Of a stretch of 60,000 nucleotides of DNA, positions 24,701-39,700 are shown piece by piece (the first letter of the stretch is position 1; the number at the start of each line of letters is the position of its first letter). This stretch comes from Tubulanus polymorphus (lineage: Eukaryota; Nemertea; Palaeonemertea; Tubulaniformes; Tubulanidae). The notes below the pieces were generated by a model that saw nothing but the letters and a program-made list of their open reading frames with translations, made no database searches and was not told the DNA's origin. The DNA lies in assembly GCF_964204645.1 (NCBI RefSeq), contig NC_134032.1, forward strand, positions 11,776,275 to 11,836,274, in the 5' to 3' direction. The position numbers and the translations under genes are program-made.

Positions 24701-27700
24701 TAGCCGTACGCTGATGGATGGATTCCTCACTCGCCGCAGATCAATCTCTCATGCGCGAAATCATATTTTTCGTATATATATGCGCTTGTATTTTTTCACG
24801 CCTCGGATGTTCGCAGTCTGTGGTTTTGCTTACGAGATTGGCTTGTTATTGTGTGGCTAATCTGTTTGTCTCTCGTCCAACTGGAAGTCCATCTGTAATT
24901 TTTGAGCTAGGTTTTGGGCTTAGAGTGAGTAAACCCGGCTTGACAGTTAATGTACCTTTGATTGGACCCAGTTCTACATTTGTGTGTCATTCAATTTGAT
25001 TCTGAACCTCCTCCATAGTTACGTGGTTCGACTCTGGACCCATTTTACAATTGCCCGTACACCGGTGGAGTGTCTCTGCCTTAATCAGGTGTGTTGTAGT
25101 CAATGGTCAAGAGCTCCCAAACCTCTATCTCCGATCGCTACTATGGAACTGGACGCAGATCCACAATTGTGTGGGTTCGATTTAACTCTGGACCCAGGAC
25201 TCGGTTCGGCTGTTGTGAGTTAACATTTGACTCAACAGTTAACACAATGAAAATGAACTAGTTTTAACTCACAAATATGGAACTGGACCCAGGTTATGTA
25301 GGTTTGATTTAAGTCTGGACCCAGTTCCACAGCTGTATGGGTTTAATTTGACTCTATTTACCAGTTCCACAGTTATGTGGGTATAATTTGCCCTTGGAAC
25401 CAGTTAACAGTTGTATGGGTTTGATTTAACTCTGGACCCAGTTCCACAGATATATGGGTTTGATGATTATTAATAGTTATCATTAGAATCTGGGGTGGGG
25501 GTCAATCTCAACTGTAGAACTGAATTGAAGACTTTTCGATATCGATACGCGGATATGCTCCACTAGTGTCAGCGCTGACTGCGCAGCGAGAGGAGTGCGT
25601 GTACTGACGGTTGCAGCAGCAGCGTTGAAGTTGCAGCATTTACCAATCAGTATCTGACAAACTATCGCACGCTGCTGACGCACCTCGACAACATGGATAT
25701 CACATAATACTCGTAATTCACGCGTTTCTCACTAGGTGGCATCGTTCACGACGCTATAGACAAACTAGTCTAAACCCCTCGGTTTAGGTAATTTCGTCAA
25801 TCTACCAGAAAAAAACTAAATTTAAATGATTTTGTTTCTGGACACGGGGTAGGCTAGTATTTTTGAAGTTTTGTTTCGAAGAGGCGATTACTAAATTTTT
25901 GATTAGCGGATTTTTTTTTTTAATCGAACTTTTAAAAGAATCTAATTCGACATTTTCACCGGATATGAATGATCAGTATTTCTCGCGGATTATTATCGAT
26001 ACATTTCACTGATAAAAAGATTTTTGATATTTCGATATTTGGAATTATCCTCGTCGGGATTATGTTAACATGCGGATTTAGTTTCTGTCATCAAAACTCT
26101 AAAACAAAGGTACGTTCGACTGCATTCTTTCACGCTCTATTCCTTTAAACACTGACTTTACAGTCAAAACACTCCGTGAATTAGGTACCGCTATGGACTC
26201 CGGAGTCATACTAAGCCTACCGCTATCAAAATGACTTCGTCGATATATGGGGCAAAAAATTGAGGTCTTTTTAAAACGCATCCCTTGTTTTCGTGGTTGC
26301 ACAGTCAACCCGTTTAAGCCATCATATCTGGGCCGATCATTATGCTGACAACTTGTATCCGAATGACAATTTACACTTGTAAGATTGAATTGGTGATATA
26401 CGCGAATTGCGACTTAAAAATATCGACGACTATAAACGATGCAACGACTTATCCGATTATGACTTGAACTGTATTCTGGTGAAATTCATATTCTAGAGTA
26501 AATATCAAAGTATGAATCTAATCTATATCAGTCTCATTGGAATCTTTCTGGATCTATGTGCCTCTTGGGAGTCTTATTCGGTCTCATTCAGTATCAGTCA
26601 GTCCTCTATTCCTCACTTGGACGTTTAAGAAAGTCTCACCGAGCCTTGGGAGTCTTGTTTGGTCTCATTGAGTCACAGTCAATACTCTATTCCTCACATG
26701 GACCTTTGAGAGAGTCTCCCTGAGTCTCAGTCAGTCCTCTATTCCTCACATGGACCTTTGAGAGAGTCTCCCTGAGTCTCAGTCAGTCCTCTATTCCTCA
26801 CATGGACGTTTGAGAGAGTCTCCCTGAGTCTCAGTCAGTCCCTTATTCCTCACATGGACCTTTGAGAGAGTCTCCCTGAGTCTCAATCAGTCCTCTATTC
26901 CTCACATGGACCTTTGAGAGAGTCTCCCTGAGTCTCAGTCAGTCCTCTATTCCTCACATGGACCTTTGAGAGAGTCTCCCTGAGTCTCAGTCAGTCCCCT
27001 ATTCCTCACATGGACCTTTGAGAGAGTCTCCCTGAGTCTCAGTCAGTCCCCTATTCCTCACATGGACTTTTGAGAGAGTCTCCCTGAGTCTCAGTCAGTC
27101 TTCTATTCCTCACATGGACCTTTGAGAGAGTCTCCCTGAGTCTCGGTCAGTCCGCCATTTCTCCACGAGGACTTTTGAGAGAGTCTCCCTGAGTCTCAGT
27201 CAGTCTTCTATTCCTCACATGGACCGTTGAGAGAGTCTCCCTGAGTCTCAGTCAGTCCTCTATTCCTCACATGGACCTTTGAGAGAGTCTCCCTGAGTCT
27301 CAGTCAGTCCTCTATTCCTCACATGGACCTTTGAGAGAGTCTCCCTGAGTCTCGGTCAGTCCTCCATTTCTCTACGTGGACTTTTGAGAGAGTCTCACTG
27401 AGCCTTATTTGGTCTCATTGAGTCGTATTTAGTTACAATCCGTCCTCTTTTCGTCACTAGGACATTTTAGTTCTATCTGCGTGGTGTGTGTATTTCACTG
27501 GCCCGCTGCTCCGTGCTGTATATGGTAGAGTATATATTTACGAGTGGCGTCTGAAAGTCCGTCATTAATTCTACATAAATGACTGTTGATCGCTATCAGT
27601 TACACTCATCTCTGTCTCTCCCTCTCTCTCACTCTCTCTCTCTCTCTCTCTCTTCATCCTCTCATCCTATTCCTACTGTACATCGTATAAAGCGACGACG

Positions 27701-30700
27701 ACTTCTAAACTCGCAACAGAAATCGATTCATAAGAAATAGAAGAAGATTCGACGGTGCTGTGCACGCGCGATTTATTTATTCGTATTCGGAAATTATTTC
27801 GAGAAAAATATCGTTTTTTTTAAACGATTTTTCCCTCGCTCCCCTAAACTTCTCTAAACCTGGCCCCGTTAACAGTCAGTCTCTCCCCGTTAACAGTCAA
27901 TTCCTGAAGCTGCTCAATATTCCAGCTATTCTCACCCCTTTTCTACTCTCTCCTCTTTCTCTTCCTCTTGCTGCCATTCTCAACCCCTTTCTACTCTCTC
28001 CTTCCCCTTCTCATCTGCCTTTTGTCCTCACTCTCACCCCCTTTCTATTCTCTTCTTCCCCTTCTCTTCCTCCTTTTGTCCTCATTCTCACTTTCTCCTC
28101 TTGCACTTCTTTCACTCCCACCCTCTCTATCACCTCCACATAGACTCACCAAATTCTCATTCAGTATTTAATCAACAATTCTTTAAGCTAGCGACGGAGA
28201 AAGCGAAAGAAAGGAGACGGGGGAGGGATATAGGGAGTGTTTTCGCTGATCGTCAGTTCAGCTCGGTACTCGGGGCTCGGCGTCGCGCTCGGTGTCGCGG
28301 CTGCGTCTCTCGGCGTTTCACTCATCAACGTCGTCGTCGCTGCGCGTTTACTCATCGCGTTACGTTCAAACAAAACCGTCGTCGTCGTCGTCGTTTCACC
28401 GGAGGCGCGTCGTGAATACGGTAACAACCCGTAGCAATCCGTGCGAACGCGCGCGATGAAGATGGCGCTTGTTAAAAGTTTGATGAGTCGCGCTGATCAC
28501 TGACCCTTTCGTTCCGCGTCTGCTCAGTCGATTCGTCTATTGCGTCTGCCCGCGCGCGCGCATTAGTTATTTATACTCTTATACGGTTTGTGCTCCGATT
28601 GCGTTAGGAAAAATGTCTAACAACGATTTTTGAACGGGATTGGAAGTGAGCGGAGGTGTCAGGGTTAAAGGAGGGCATGTGATGTTGGGGTTGTGTTGCC
28701 TCAAGAGATCATCACACAAGCCCATGCTGCCTTTAGATTGTTGCTTAGTGCTTTTTCAAGCCATGGAATCTTAGGTCCACGGTCAAGTTTAACTTTCAGC
28801 TTGAGGGATGAACCAGCCTATAACCCTAGAATCCTGCCTTGGACTGAACCAACCTGAAACCCTAGAATCTTGCCTTGGACTGAACCAACCTATAACCCTA
28901 GAATCCTGCCTTGGACTGAACCAACCTATAACCCTAGAATCCTGCCTTGGACTGAACCAACCTATAACCCTAGAATCCTGCCTTGGACTGAACCAACCTA
29001 TAACCCTAGAATCTTTACTTGATCTAGACCAACCTGAAACCCTCAGAATCATGCATCGGATTGGCCAAACTTGCCTCCCCCAATCCTTATATGGAATATT
29101 CTCATACCTATAGCCACTACAGTAACCACTTTAGTGACCACTGGTCAAACGTTGAAATATACCAATATATTCAGTGTTTACATTGCTATCGAAAACCATT
29201 TGAGAAATTCAGATTTACAGAATACAGATTTCATTCAAAATTGAATCATGGAATTGTATACTAGAACTGAACCTTCAACCCCCTCTCTCCCGTTACAATA
29301 GCAATACAAAATGAGAACCATTTTCCAAGTTGAAACAACTCTTCGCTTGGTGATTAAATCTTCAGATAAGTGGTTGATATTTTCTCGGCGCGGTTCTTCG
29401 AGAACCGTTCGCCGAGTGTCTCGTCGATCTGCGTCGAGAGATGTTTTTCTCGTTAAAAACAATCTCCGCGCGCGCGCGAAGTCGGTTTACGTTTGTTTTC
29501 CGCGGTTGAAGAGGCACTCGTCGAAGAGACCGAACACGCACGCGGTCGCGCGGAGAACGACCTTCATCTAAAGCGGAGCCGCGCACGGCGCGATAACGGG
29601 GACGGTAATGATTTTTTTGCGCGCGAATCAAATTACCGGGGATCTCTCGGACGTCGTTGGAATTACGCGGCCGGTTCACGCGAAATTCGTTTTTCCTACG
29701 AATTACGATCGATCTCATTGTCGGCGCGAAATTGTCATTTCGTCGGGAAGTAATCGAAGGTGATGATTGGACGATGGTTCGCTAGTTTATATGTAGGGGG
29801 CGCCGCGTAGAACGCGTTCGAATTCCGTACGTCGGGGAAGCATCAGAAGGAGTACGTTTTTAGAATACTTAAGACCAGTTATAAGATCACCTTAGACTTA
29901 GTTCTGTTGCCAATCTAACAACTTGAGGCCGATAAGATTTAACGCCACTTTTTCTAACGACTATGCCCAGAAATGTTTTTTATGGTAGTCTGCAGAAGAT
30001 ATGAAGTCTGTCTTCATCATCGTTATGATTCAGCCATGTTTTGTAGTGAAACTAAGAGTGTTTGAAAGTTGTCACTCAGTCGCAGTTTGTTTGTATCGAT
30101 GTGAATATTCTTCAGACCGAGTTCGTCAATTGTGTTTTAACGCTGTATATCGTCGCTTCAATTGTTTTCAAAATGACTCATAGAGTGAAGCCTTTGTTTT
30201 TAAGTGAAACTAAGAGTGTTTGGAAGTCGTTACGGTTTGTATCGATGTGAATATTCTTCAGAAGGAGTTCGTTATCAGCCATTGTTCAAACATGAAAGTT
30301 ACGCCGTATCGTCGCTTGAATATTTCATTTTCAAAATAAGAAATAATCATAGCGCGAAGATATGTTTTGGTTTTCAAGCAACAGTGGGTGGTTTTGAAAA
30401 TATCCAAATCATGGCATTCTTAAATAATGATGATAATAATAGTGTAATTTATACAGGTATCCCGAACCGAGTCTAGTTCAAATGCACTCAAAACTTGGCA
30501 CCTTACCCCCAGTCTATTACTCATTTCCATGTATCAGTCATCTCTCCCTGGGGAGAAGTAACATCCGAGCAGCTACTTGGCGCTCAGGAGTCATCTATCA
30601 GACCAGGTACCCATTTACTTCTGGGTGGACGAGGTAATGAGGATAAGGGTCTTGCCCGAGGACACTAAGGGAATGTACGGGGTTTGAACCCGCGACCTGG

Positions 30701-33700
30701 CTCCCGGAATCGAACGCTCTAACCACTCGCCCGACACAGTACCCGGTCATCTGGGAGCTCTGCCTCTAGTAGGAAGTTCTGAGTCGACTAGCTCGAGGCA
30801 TCTGCTCAGAAGAGTACAATAACTACACTCAGATGTGGTGAACTGATGATAAGATAAAAAACCCATTTCGTACAAATTAAAAGAATTTCAAACCCGAGAA
30901 TTTATTTTTTCAAAAAATTCAAAATACACGACATTTCGATCTCACACCTGACGATGATCTCTTGGGTGAGATCGAAACATCGTGTCTTTTGAATTTCTGG
31001 AAAATTCTTCTAATTTGTACATAGTGGGTTTTTAGCTTTTCATCTGCTCAGAATTTTCATTGATTGCGTTTCTGGTTGTCTGTCGACGATGCCGCCGGTG
31101 TATAGTTCATCCTATTACAACTGCTTTGCACTACACGCGAATACGTATTGATAGTTTTTTTTTCGAAAGAGAGAGCGTAATTAGTTATTCGCGGTTTAAA
31201 GATTTATATCTCGTCCGGATCAAGCCGCCAGATCTAATACCGTCTCCTCGGAGAGTTGAATTTATTATCGTAATCCGCTAGGGATTAATTGGATTAAAAT
31301 TCCTTCGTCGCTGAATCATAGCTGCTGTTTTTCGTCACGGAATTTATCGCTTGAATGGAAGAACCGCCGAAATAGAAACTCCGTCACTGTCGGGTTTCAA
31401 ACTATCTTGATATTGTCGGTAGTGAAGAGCACAAGAGAAGAACCTAACAAAGAAACTCTGTCACAGTCAGGATTCAAACCATGAAATATTGTCAGGGTTG
31501 AAGACCTCAGGAGAAGAACCACAGAACCAATACCAACCACCAATATTGTTAGGGGTGGAGAGCTCAGACTCACTGAATCGAAACAAACTGTCACTGTCAG
31601 GATTCAAACTATCAACATTGTCAGGGTTGGATTGCTTGAACCACAGAACGAAGTTAGTCTCTGTCAGGATTCAAACTTATCAATATTGTCAGGGTTGGAT
31701 TGCTTGAACCACAGAACGAAGTTGGTCTCTGTCAGGATTCAAACTATCAATATTGTCAGGGTTGTATTGCTTGAACCACAGAATGAAGTTGGTCTCTGTC
31801 AGGATTCAAACTTATCAATATTGTCAGGGTTGGATTGCTTGAACCACAGAATGAAGTTGGTCTCTGTCAGGATTCAAACTATCAATATTGTTATGGGTGG
31901 AGAGCTCAGACTCACTGAATCGAAACAAACTCAGTCACTGTCAGGATTCAAACTATCAATTTTGTCAGGGTTGGATTGCTTGAAGCTCAGAATGAAGTTG
32001 GTCTCTATCTCAACATTTTTGGGGTTTGAGAGCTCAGAGTGAACCTCTATAACAACATCCACCATATCATTGACCGGCATGTGTCATACATGTATCTGGG
32101 ATCAATTTGCCGGTAAGAAGAGGAACAGATTTGTCACCGCCACTACGGCTATAGATTTTAAGTATCGGATTTCTGAACTCGACCGTCGAGTGATGTTGAA
32201 ATCTTGATATCCCTGATGTTAGTATTTCATATTTTCTACCGATATCTCGCGCACGCGGTAAACGTCGCATTTTCTCGAGCGATATCTATTTCTCATAGAT
32301 AGAGATATATCAGTTTTCGATAAAACTTGTAGAACTCGACGTGGAATTTCATCCGCGGTTTATCGTTTTTCGTAATCTGCATTATGTATAGATTAACTAT
32401 ATCGAGGATCGCGACTCGTTTTCACTGGTCTCTTAAAACAGTACATCGGGTTAAAGATGTGGTCGCTAAACCTAGCTCACAGGGTTTAACTTAAGATTGT
32501 CGTGGCTTAAACTTACGACCAGTCGAGACATCTTAGTAACAACTTAAGATCAGTTTTAAGATTTGAGACCACTTTTGAACCTAAGTCTCAACTTGTAGGA
32601 CCTGGCCCCTGTGAAGTTAAAGGTAAAACTGGTTGTAAGACCTGGCCCCTGTGCAGTTAAAGATAACATACCTGGTAAAACCTGGTCTCTGTGAGGTTAA
32701 AGGTAAAACTGGTTGTAAGTCCTGGCCCCTTTGAGGTTAAAGGTAACATTGGTTGTAAAACCAGGCCTCTGTGAGGTTAAAGGTAACATTGGTTGTAAAA
32801 CCAGGCCTCTGTGAGGTTAAAGGTAACATTGGTTGTAAAACCTGGCCCCTGTGAGGTTAAAGGTAACATTGGTTGTAAAACCAGGCCTCTGTGAGGTTAA
32901 AGGCGAAACTGATAAAAACTATGATGATGTTCTCAGTCGATGCTGTGAGTGTTTTATCCAGAATATCCCCCTGCAGCATCCCAGTTACATCTAAATCATC
33001 GCATTCTGCATTATCCATCTGTTTAATTTGTGATCCATCCAGAAGCGGGGATCAGTTCCCGCGGACAGTTCGACGACTCACTGGCGACGTTCGCGACGCG
33101 GCAACAAACAAACTCGTTATCTCCGCAGTAACCGGTATAATAGGTCACACGGAGGTTCAACTCGCGTGAGCGCCGGAGTAAATCGCGCGGAAAATTATCC
33201 GAGTCGTCGGAGAAAATAATCGTAAAATAAATCGCTCGGTTCGATTGAGTCGAACGTGGCGTGTCGTGTCCTCGCATGCCGCAGGTGGTTTTTAGTAGAC
33301 TCGCCTGCCAGGGCTGCTACTAGTTTGAAGCGATACATGGGCAATTCATCTAAAAGCGATCACATGGAGATGAGTTGGATCGAGTCAAATAGACACGCAC
33401 GAGGCCTGGGTCAGATTTGGCCCTTGGTTGATATAGGAGAGCAAAAATTTGATACAGGCCTGGTGCGATGTTTTTGGTTCGGCCAAATTTGGCATGGGAC
33501 CCATTAAGCACCGTTGTGAACGGTTGGCCTGGGCCTAATCTGGCCTAGGCATAATTTGGCCCAGTTGAAACTTTTGCGTGACCATGGCTTTATGATTAAC
33601 TACCGGGTATATGTCAATAATGCTGAGAATGACCCTTTAACTTCTTGAAAAACTATCAGGAATTTTCTCCCGGAATATTTCGTATCGAATTGAGACGCCG

Positions 33701-36700
33701 GATCATTTTCTATTTGTCCGAGGGTTGATTATTATTTCATAGCCGGCATTCGTTCTTGGAATTTTTTCACCGTACCTACGCGATTAATAATTCTAGACAG
33801 CACTTTTTTTGCGCCGGTGTTTTTTCTCGGGGTCCCCTGTCATCGCCGGTTCGGATGTTCTCAAATTGGCTCCGGTCGCCGGAGAATCCTCGACCGGAAC
33901 GGAATGAGAAACGTATCATGCATGTATCTCTTTTATTCTGCTATCTTCATTGTCTCCAAGGATATTAACTCAATATAGATATATACATTGCGCAAAGCGG
34001 AGATATATTTGTATATGTCGTAAGTTCAATTGGCCATCAGCTAGAACTGTGGCAGTCCAGGATTCCATTTCTGGCGAAAAAGTGAGGGTCCACCTGATGT
34101 GCTAGACTGTGCAGTAGGACATCAACAACTGCGGTAGAAGAGGGTTCCACTGGTGGCAAGTGAGGATCCACCAGGGTGCTAGTGTGTAGTAGAACATCAA
34201 CTACTGCAGCAATAGAGGATTCCACTTGTGGCAAGTGAGGATCAACCAGGTGCGCTAGTGTGTAGTAGGACGTCAACTACTGCAGCAATAAAGGATTCCA
34301 CTTGTGGCAAATGAGGATCCACCAGGGTGCTAGTGTGTAGTAGAACATCAACTACTGCAGCAATAGAGGATTCCACTTGTGGCAAGTGAGGATCCACCAG
34401 GTGTGCTAATGTGTAGTAGGACGTCAACTACTGCAGCAATAAAGGATTCCACTTGTGGCAAGTGAGGATCCACCAGGGGCGCTAGTGTGCAGTAGGACAT
34501 CCCAATGTAACTAGTGAGGATGGGCCAGGTATGCAGTTCGACACCCATTGTTTGTTAGTTACGCCATCTAGTGGGTGAACAAGCTTAAAATTTGAATGAC
34601 AAGAAAACTTTCCTCAATCTGCCCTGTCTGTCGGTGTCCTGTCTCTAGGGTGCTGCATTAACTGTGTCATCACAGGTTGGTTACTCAATCGTGTTGCTAT
34701 AGAGACTCGTTGTGTGAATCGATTTAATGACGTTGACGCCGATTGTTCGCAACAATCAAATTGACCGCATTACCGTGGCAACCGGTTACCGGTTCGTACA
34801 ATAGCCAGTAATCAGTGACGAAACATCCGATCAGATGGATCGATGGAGGACTGGCTGATGAAGCCGGAAGGGACGATTAGATGGATCAACTACTGACGAA
34901 CAGGTTGAGCCAAAAGGGACTGGCAGACTGGCTTAAAACTGATCAGCAGACTGACCTAGAACTGACCAGTTTCGTGACGGAACTGTCCAACAGACTGATA
35001 TAGAACTGACCAGCAGATTGGCATAGAACTGATCAGCAGACTGACCGAGAACTGACCAGCAGACTGACATAGAATTGACCAGCAGACTCAACTAGAACTG
35101 ACCAGCAGATTGACCTTGAAATGACCAGCAGACCGACTTCGAACTCATCAGTAGATGGAGCTAAAACTGACCAGCAGACTGACCTAGAACTGACCAGCAG
35201 ACTGACCTCGAATTCATCAGTGGATGACCAGCATATTGACAGACGACTGGTAGCAGACAGACTCATGAGGTGAATAGACACCTCGATTTCTCCGAGGATC
35301 GAATGTTGTGACGCTCTGAACCGATACAACAAATATTGGCATTGCGAAAAAAAACCAGCGAGCAGCGTCAACAATCATCGCCACGATGACCAGAATGAGA
35401 AATATTTCCCCGATCGACGTTATTTACGGATCGGATGGGTTTTTTTTTGTTGTTGTTTTTTATCGAAAAATTGCGCGCGGAGAATTAATAATTCACCGAC
35501 AGTAACAACAGTAGGAATATCCATCATTCTACTCTCCTTCTCTATCTTGACTTTTCCTATCGCTCTATCCATCTGCTCCCTTTGTCTCGCGTACTTCCCC
35601 CTTTTTCTCATCTTTCCCCGTCTCTTTTTACCTCCTGACCTATATCCACTCCCTGTCACCTTTATCAGTCTGTTTCAGCTTGCCCCATTGTCGCGCCATA
35701 TTCTCCCGCTCTCTTTTCTCTCGAAATAACGAACAATTGAGCCTATTATCCTTGCTATGTGAGATTTCCAGCGAACGGACACAATTGCCCCTCCCTCCCT
35801 ATTCCACCCTCCCCCTTCCCCCCTGGTCGTTTCATTTACATCTTTATATACACGAATATATAGCGTCTGATTGTAATCGCTGCCGGAACAAAGAGACATA
35901 TACACTTCATACATAGAAACTACGGGCTAAGTAGGCAAAAAAAAAGCGAGCGCGCAACAACGGCGTTGACTGAAATGGTTGTTGACAGCGCTGATAATTT
36001 CTAAATGGACCCCGAAACTCGTAGACGAACTAGAAATCGCTTTCCGACACGGGCGCGGCGTAAACATACGTGACATCGGCGCGAATGGCGATCGCGAGGA
36101 AGACTTTGCTTCGCACCGGGCGGTGGTGGTTTATACCGGTGAAAAATTGTGAAGAAATCGACATCTGCTTGAAAAGTTATGAAAAAAAAAAATAAAGATT
36201 TGAAAAATTGGGGAAAAATCATTGAAATGTAGGAAAAATTTGTTGTTGAATATTTAAATCGCCTTTTTATATACCGTGGAGCTGAGAATTTATGCACAAG
36301 CTGTGTAGATGTTTAAGCAATTTTTTGTTTTACTTGTGATCGGTAACTGCTTATGTTATTGTTACTTGATGTCTGAAAAATGTGAAAAATTATGTTAAAA
36401 AAATGTTATATCGATAAAAATGTGAATATTCCATCAATCTGACAGTGAATAGTTGAGACGTATCAAAGTCTCTATAAAATAGGGCTTACGAACGAACAAC
36501 GTTTTCAAAATTACGATCAGTTTTTCATTCTATTCTTTCGCGTAATTACAATCGACAATTCCGAATTTCAATCTCGACCGTTGAACCGTGCGGCTTTACA
36601 CGGATCATCGACGACGAACTGACGTGTTTCGAATTCGCGAATTTCACGGCAACGACGAGATTTGTCGCACACGTCGAAAGACGACGACGACATTGTCACA

Positions 36701-39700
36701 GATTGATGTAACCGTAGGATTAGTTACACAACGCGGCGCGCGGTTCCGCGCTACATCATATCTTAAAAACGATAACATCTTCACCCGAGATGAAGTCATC
36801 GTCGTCGTCTTCGTCGCGTCGGGGATGCTGAGCGTGGTTACCGATGCTGAAATGATGAATTCGCCGCGCGTAACGTTAAAATAACCCGGCTACCGATCGG
36901 GCCGCCGATCACAGGCCGCCAATCGCACGCGTTACTGATCGATTCAGATAACCGGAGATGACGGTGATCGATGCGATACCCCGCCTCTTAAAACATGGCC
37001 GCTTCCATAAATTCCCCTATGACAAATTGAGATGCGACGATACAGAGACTATTCCGAAAAAGATGTCCGTCTCCGTAAATCCTCCTATGATGTCATCAAA
37101 TTGATGCGGGAATTAAGACCTTTCCAAAAAGATGGCTGCTTCCACAGATTCCCCTATGACGATTTGGCGCGGAGACTACACGGTGATACAGAGACTATTC
37201 CAGAAACAATGTCCGCCTCCGTAAATCCCCCTATGATGTCATCAAATTGATGCGAAAAAATGAAACGATGACTGCTCCTATGAATCTCTTTCTATTCAAA
37301 TCACACACAGACATGGTGTGTTCTATAATTAAGGACAGATTCTGCAGTTTTCGGGTTTTCTGGTTTTCTTTTTGGTTGATCTCGATTCTGTCCACGCTAA
37401 AATGGAACGGACCGATTTAGAACAAATTTCGCGCTAATGCGAATGCTTTGTGCGTTGTAAATTTGATCGGACTAAATTTAGAAGTAGTTTTTCTGACCGA
37501 GATGTTGTTGTTAAGAGCGATTTAGCGCGGGGGCGACGCACTCGGTGGCAGCGTCGCTGAGTCTAAAGACAGCACCGAGATAACCCCTAAAACCATCAAC
37601 GAATGAACAATTCCCTGAGCAGCGAGACCGACGAGCGAGTCACAGAGAGAGCTGGAAAGAGAGGCGTGGAGTACGTTTAATGATACGTAGTAAAAACCAG
37701 TAACGACCGACCGCGGCGCGCGTGAACATAAATGATATTTATTTGCGTATTACGGCGCTGAATTTTACGACGTATTCTTCGAGGTTTAGAGATTTCTTCG
37801 ATTTCGTTAGCGGATATTTTACGTCTCGCTCGAACGCGTCGTAAATACCCTACCACCCCTACCACCCCAACCCTCCACCCGTCCCCCGGTTCTCGTTATG
37901 GGTACGAATCTGCCTCTGCCGGAGAGGAATTTGATTCCATAATCGAGAAGAGTCGGTCGGTTTGATTCTGTAGACTGAAAATTTGTTCATTTTTGATGTT
38001 AGATTGATGTGAAAAACGGAGGTCTGCTTGACAAATTGTGAAGGAAGTGTAAACAATTTGAAAAATCTGTGAAAAATTCTAGATAAGTGTGTATACAAAA
38101 ATATTTTGACCCCCTTTCTATGAGATGAAACCATGAAATTGAAAAGAATTTTTGTGCAAGCTGTGTTAAAGTACGAGAATTGCCTGGATCCTGAGTTCAG
38201 GAGTTACATATGAGTTTGATTGAAGATAGTTCTTCGAGTCTTATGGAGTCTTAAGACTTTCCATTTCTACTGAAAAGTTTAAAGGAATGGAACAAAAGGC
38301 GTTCGACTTTCAGAAGAATGGTGCAATTTTAAGAAAGATGTTTTTTCCAGCGGAAGATGAATAGCCGGGGTTGCCGCGTACTTTTCCCATCGCACGCCGT
38401 TAATAGGGATAAAGCGTTTCTGTTGCGTTCTTCATCAGAGCGAAGCTTTGAAGGGATACGCAATCCTCCTCCTCTCTGACAGCGGTGTAATATATCAATA
38501 CGCCTCCTCGCCTGCCAGTGACTGCTTCAGTTCACCACGAGTTCAGCTGCAGCTCAATAAAAACACCTGAGTGAGAAAAATTACTTTCTGTCACTGACTA
38601 GAATTCCAATAGCTCTCTTAGAGATGACTTAATCGTACTAGTAGAATTCTACCTGAGTTCGGTTGTATACTGGGTAGAGTTTGTGAAATACAGTAGACTC
38701 TGTCTCTTACTGCGGTTAAATTCTACCCCGAGTTGAAGTAAAATACTGAGTAAGAGTTTGTGAAATACAGTTGACTCTGTGTATCTTATTGCGGTAATGT
38801 TGAAAAAATTCTAAACAAATTCTAGTTGTGACTGGTAAAATTCTACCCCAACTTGGTTTCAAATAATGAGTAGAGTAAAGGGTTTTTGAAATACAGTAGA
38901 CCCAGTCTCTTACTGCGGTAAAGTTGTGACTGGTAAAATTCTACCCCGAGTTGGTGTCAAATACTGAGTACGAGTTTGTGAAATACAGCCGTCTCTGTCT
39001 CTCACTGTGGTTTAGTTGAGAGTGGTGAAATTCTACCCTAAGTTGGTGTCAAATGCTGAGTACAAGTTTGAGAAACATAGTAGACTCTGTGACGAGAGAA
39101 ATCCCACAATAACGAAGCCAAGATTGAAAAATTCTATAACAGAATGATTGTATTTGAGCAGCGACGTTTTGGCTAACAACTGTTAGCCATCATCAGTACG
39201 CCTGATGATGGCTAACAGTTGTTAGCCGAAACGTCGCTCCTCAAATACAATCATCCTGATAAGAATTTTTCAATCTTGGCTTCGTTATTGTGGGATTTCT
39301 CTCGTCATCATCATACACGGATATTGTGTATCTTCTTGTCTAAGTAGACACTGTCTCTTACTGCAGTAAATTTGAGACTGGTGGTAAAGTTGAGACTGGT
39401 GGTAAAGTTGAGACTGGTGGTAAAGTTGAGACGAGTTGGTGTCAAATATTGAGTGAAAGTTTGAAATACAGTAGACTCTCCCTCATACTGTGGCAAAGTT
39501 CAGAATGTACAATTCTACTACGAGATGATGCCAAATACCGTGCCAGAGTTAGGGAAATACATTAATAGACTTGGAAATAAAGATGAGACCTGTAACCGTT
39601 TTTGTATTCTAGTCACATTAGTTTGATTTGTTCTGGGGACGAGATAATTACTGTGTAAATACACTATTGTTTATTGTCTATCACTGATTGATGATAATTT

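Noticed and set aside
26590-27405. CRISPR-like array
   Set aside because: The 52-bp units are contiguous without unique spacers; this is a eukaryotic satellite.
28808-29113. 101-codon repeat protein ([12 protein letters not shown])
   Set aside because: The 36-bp minisatellite keeps all frames periodic; both strands are open and there is no splice or start context.
30668-30742. tRNA gene on the minus strand
   Set aside because: A and B boxes are present, but the acceptor stem does not pair and the unit continues into a SINE body; it is a SINE head.
31632-32042. 136-codon open frame
   Set aside because: It lies within a 67-bp minisatellite; the unit length is not a multiple of 3, so successive units are read in different frames.
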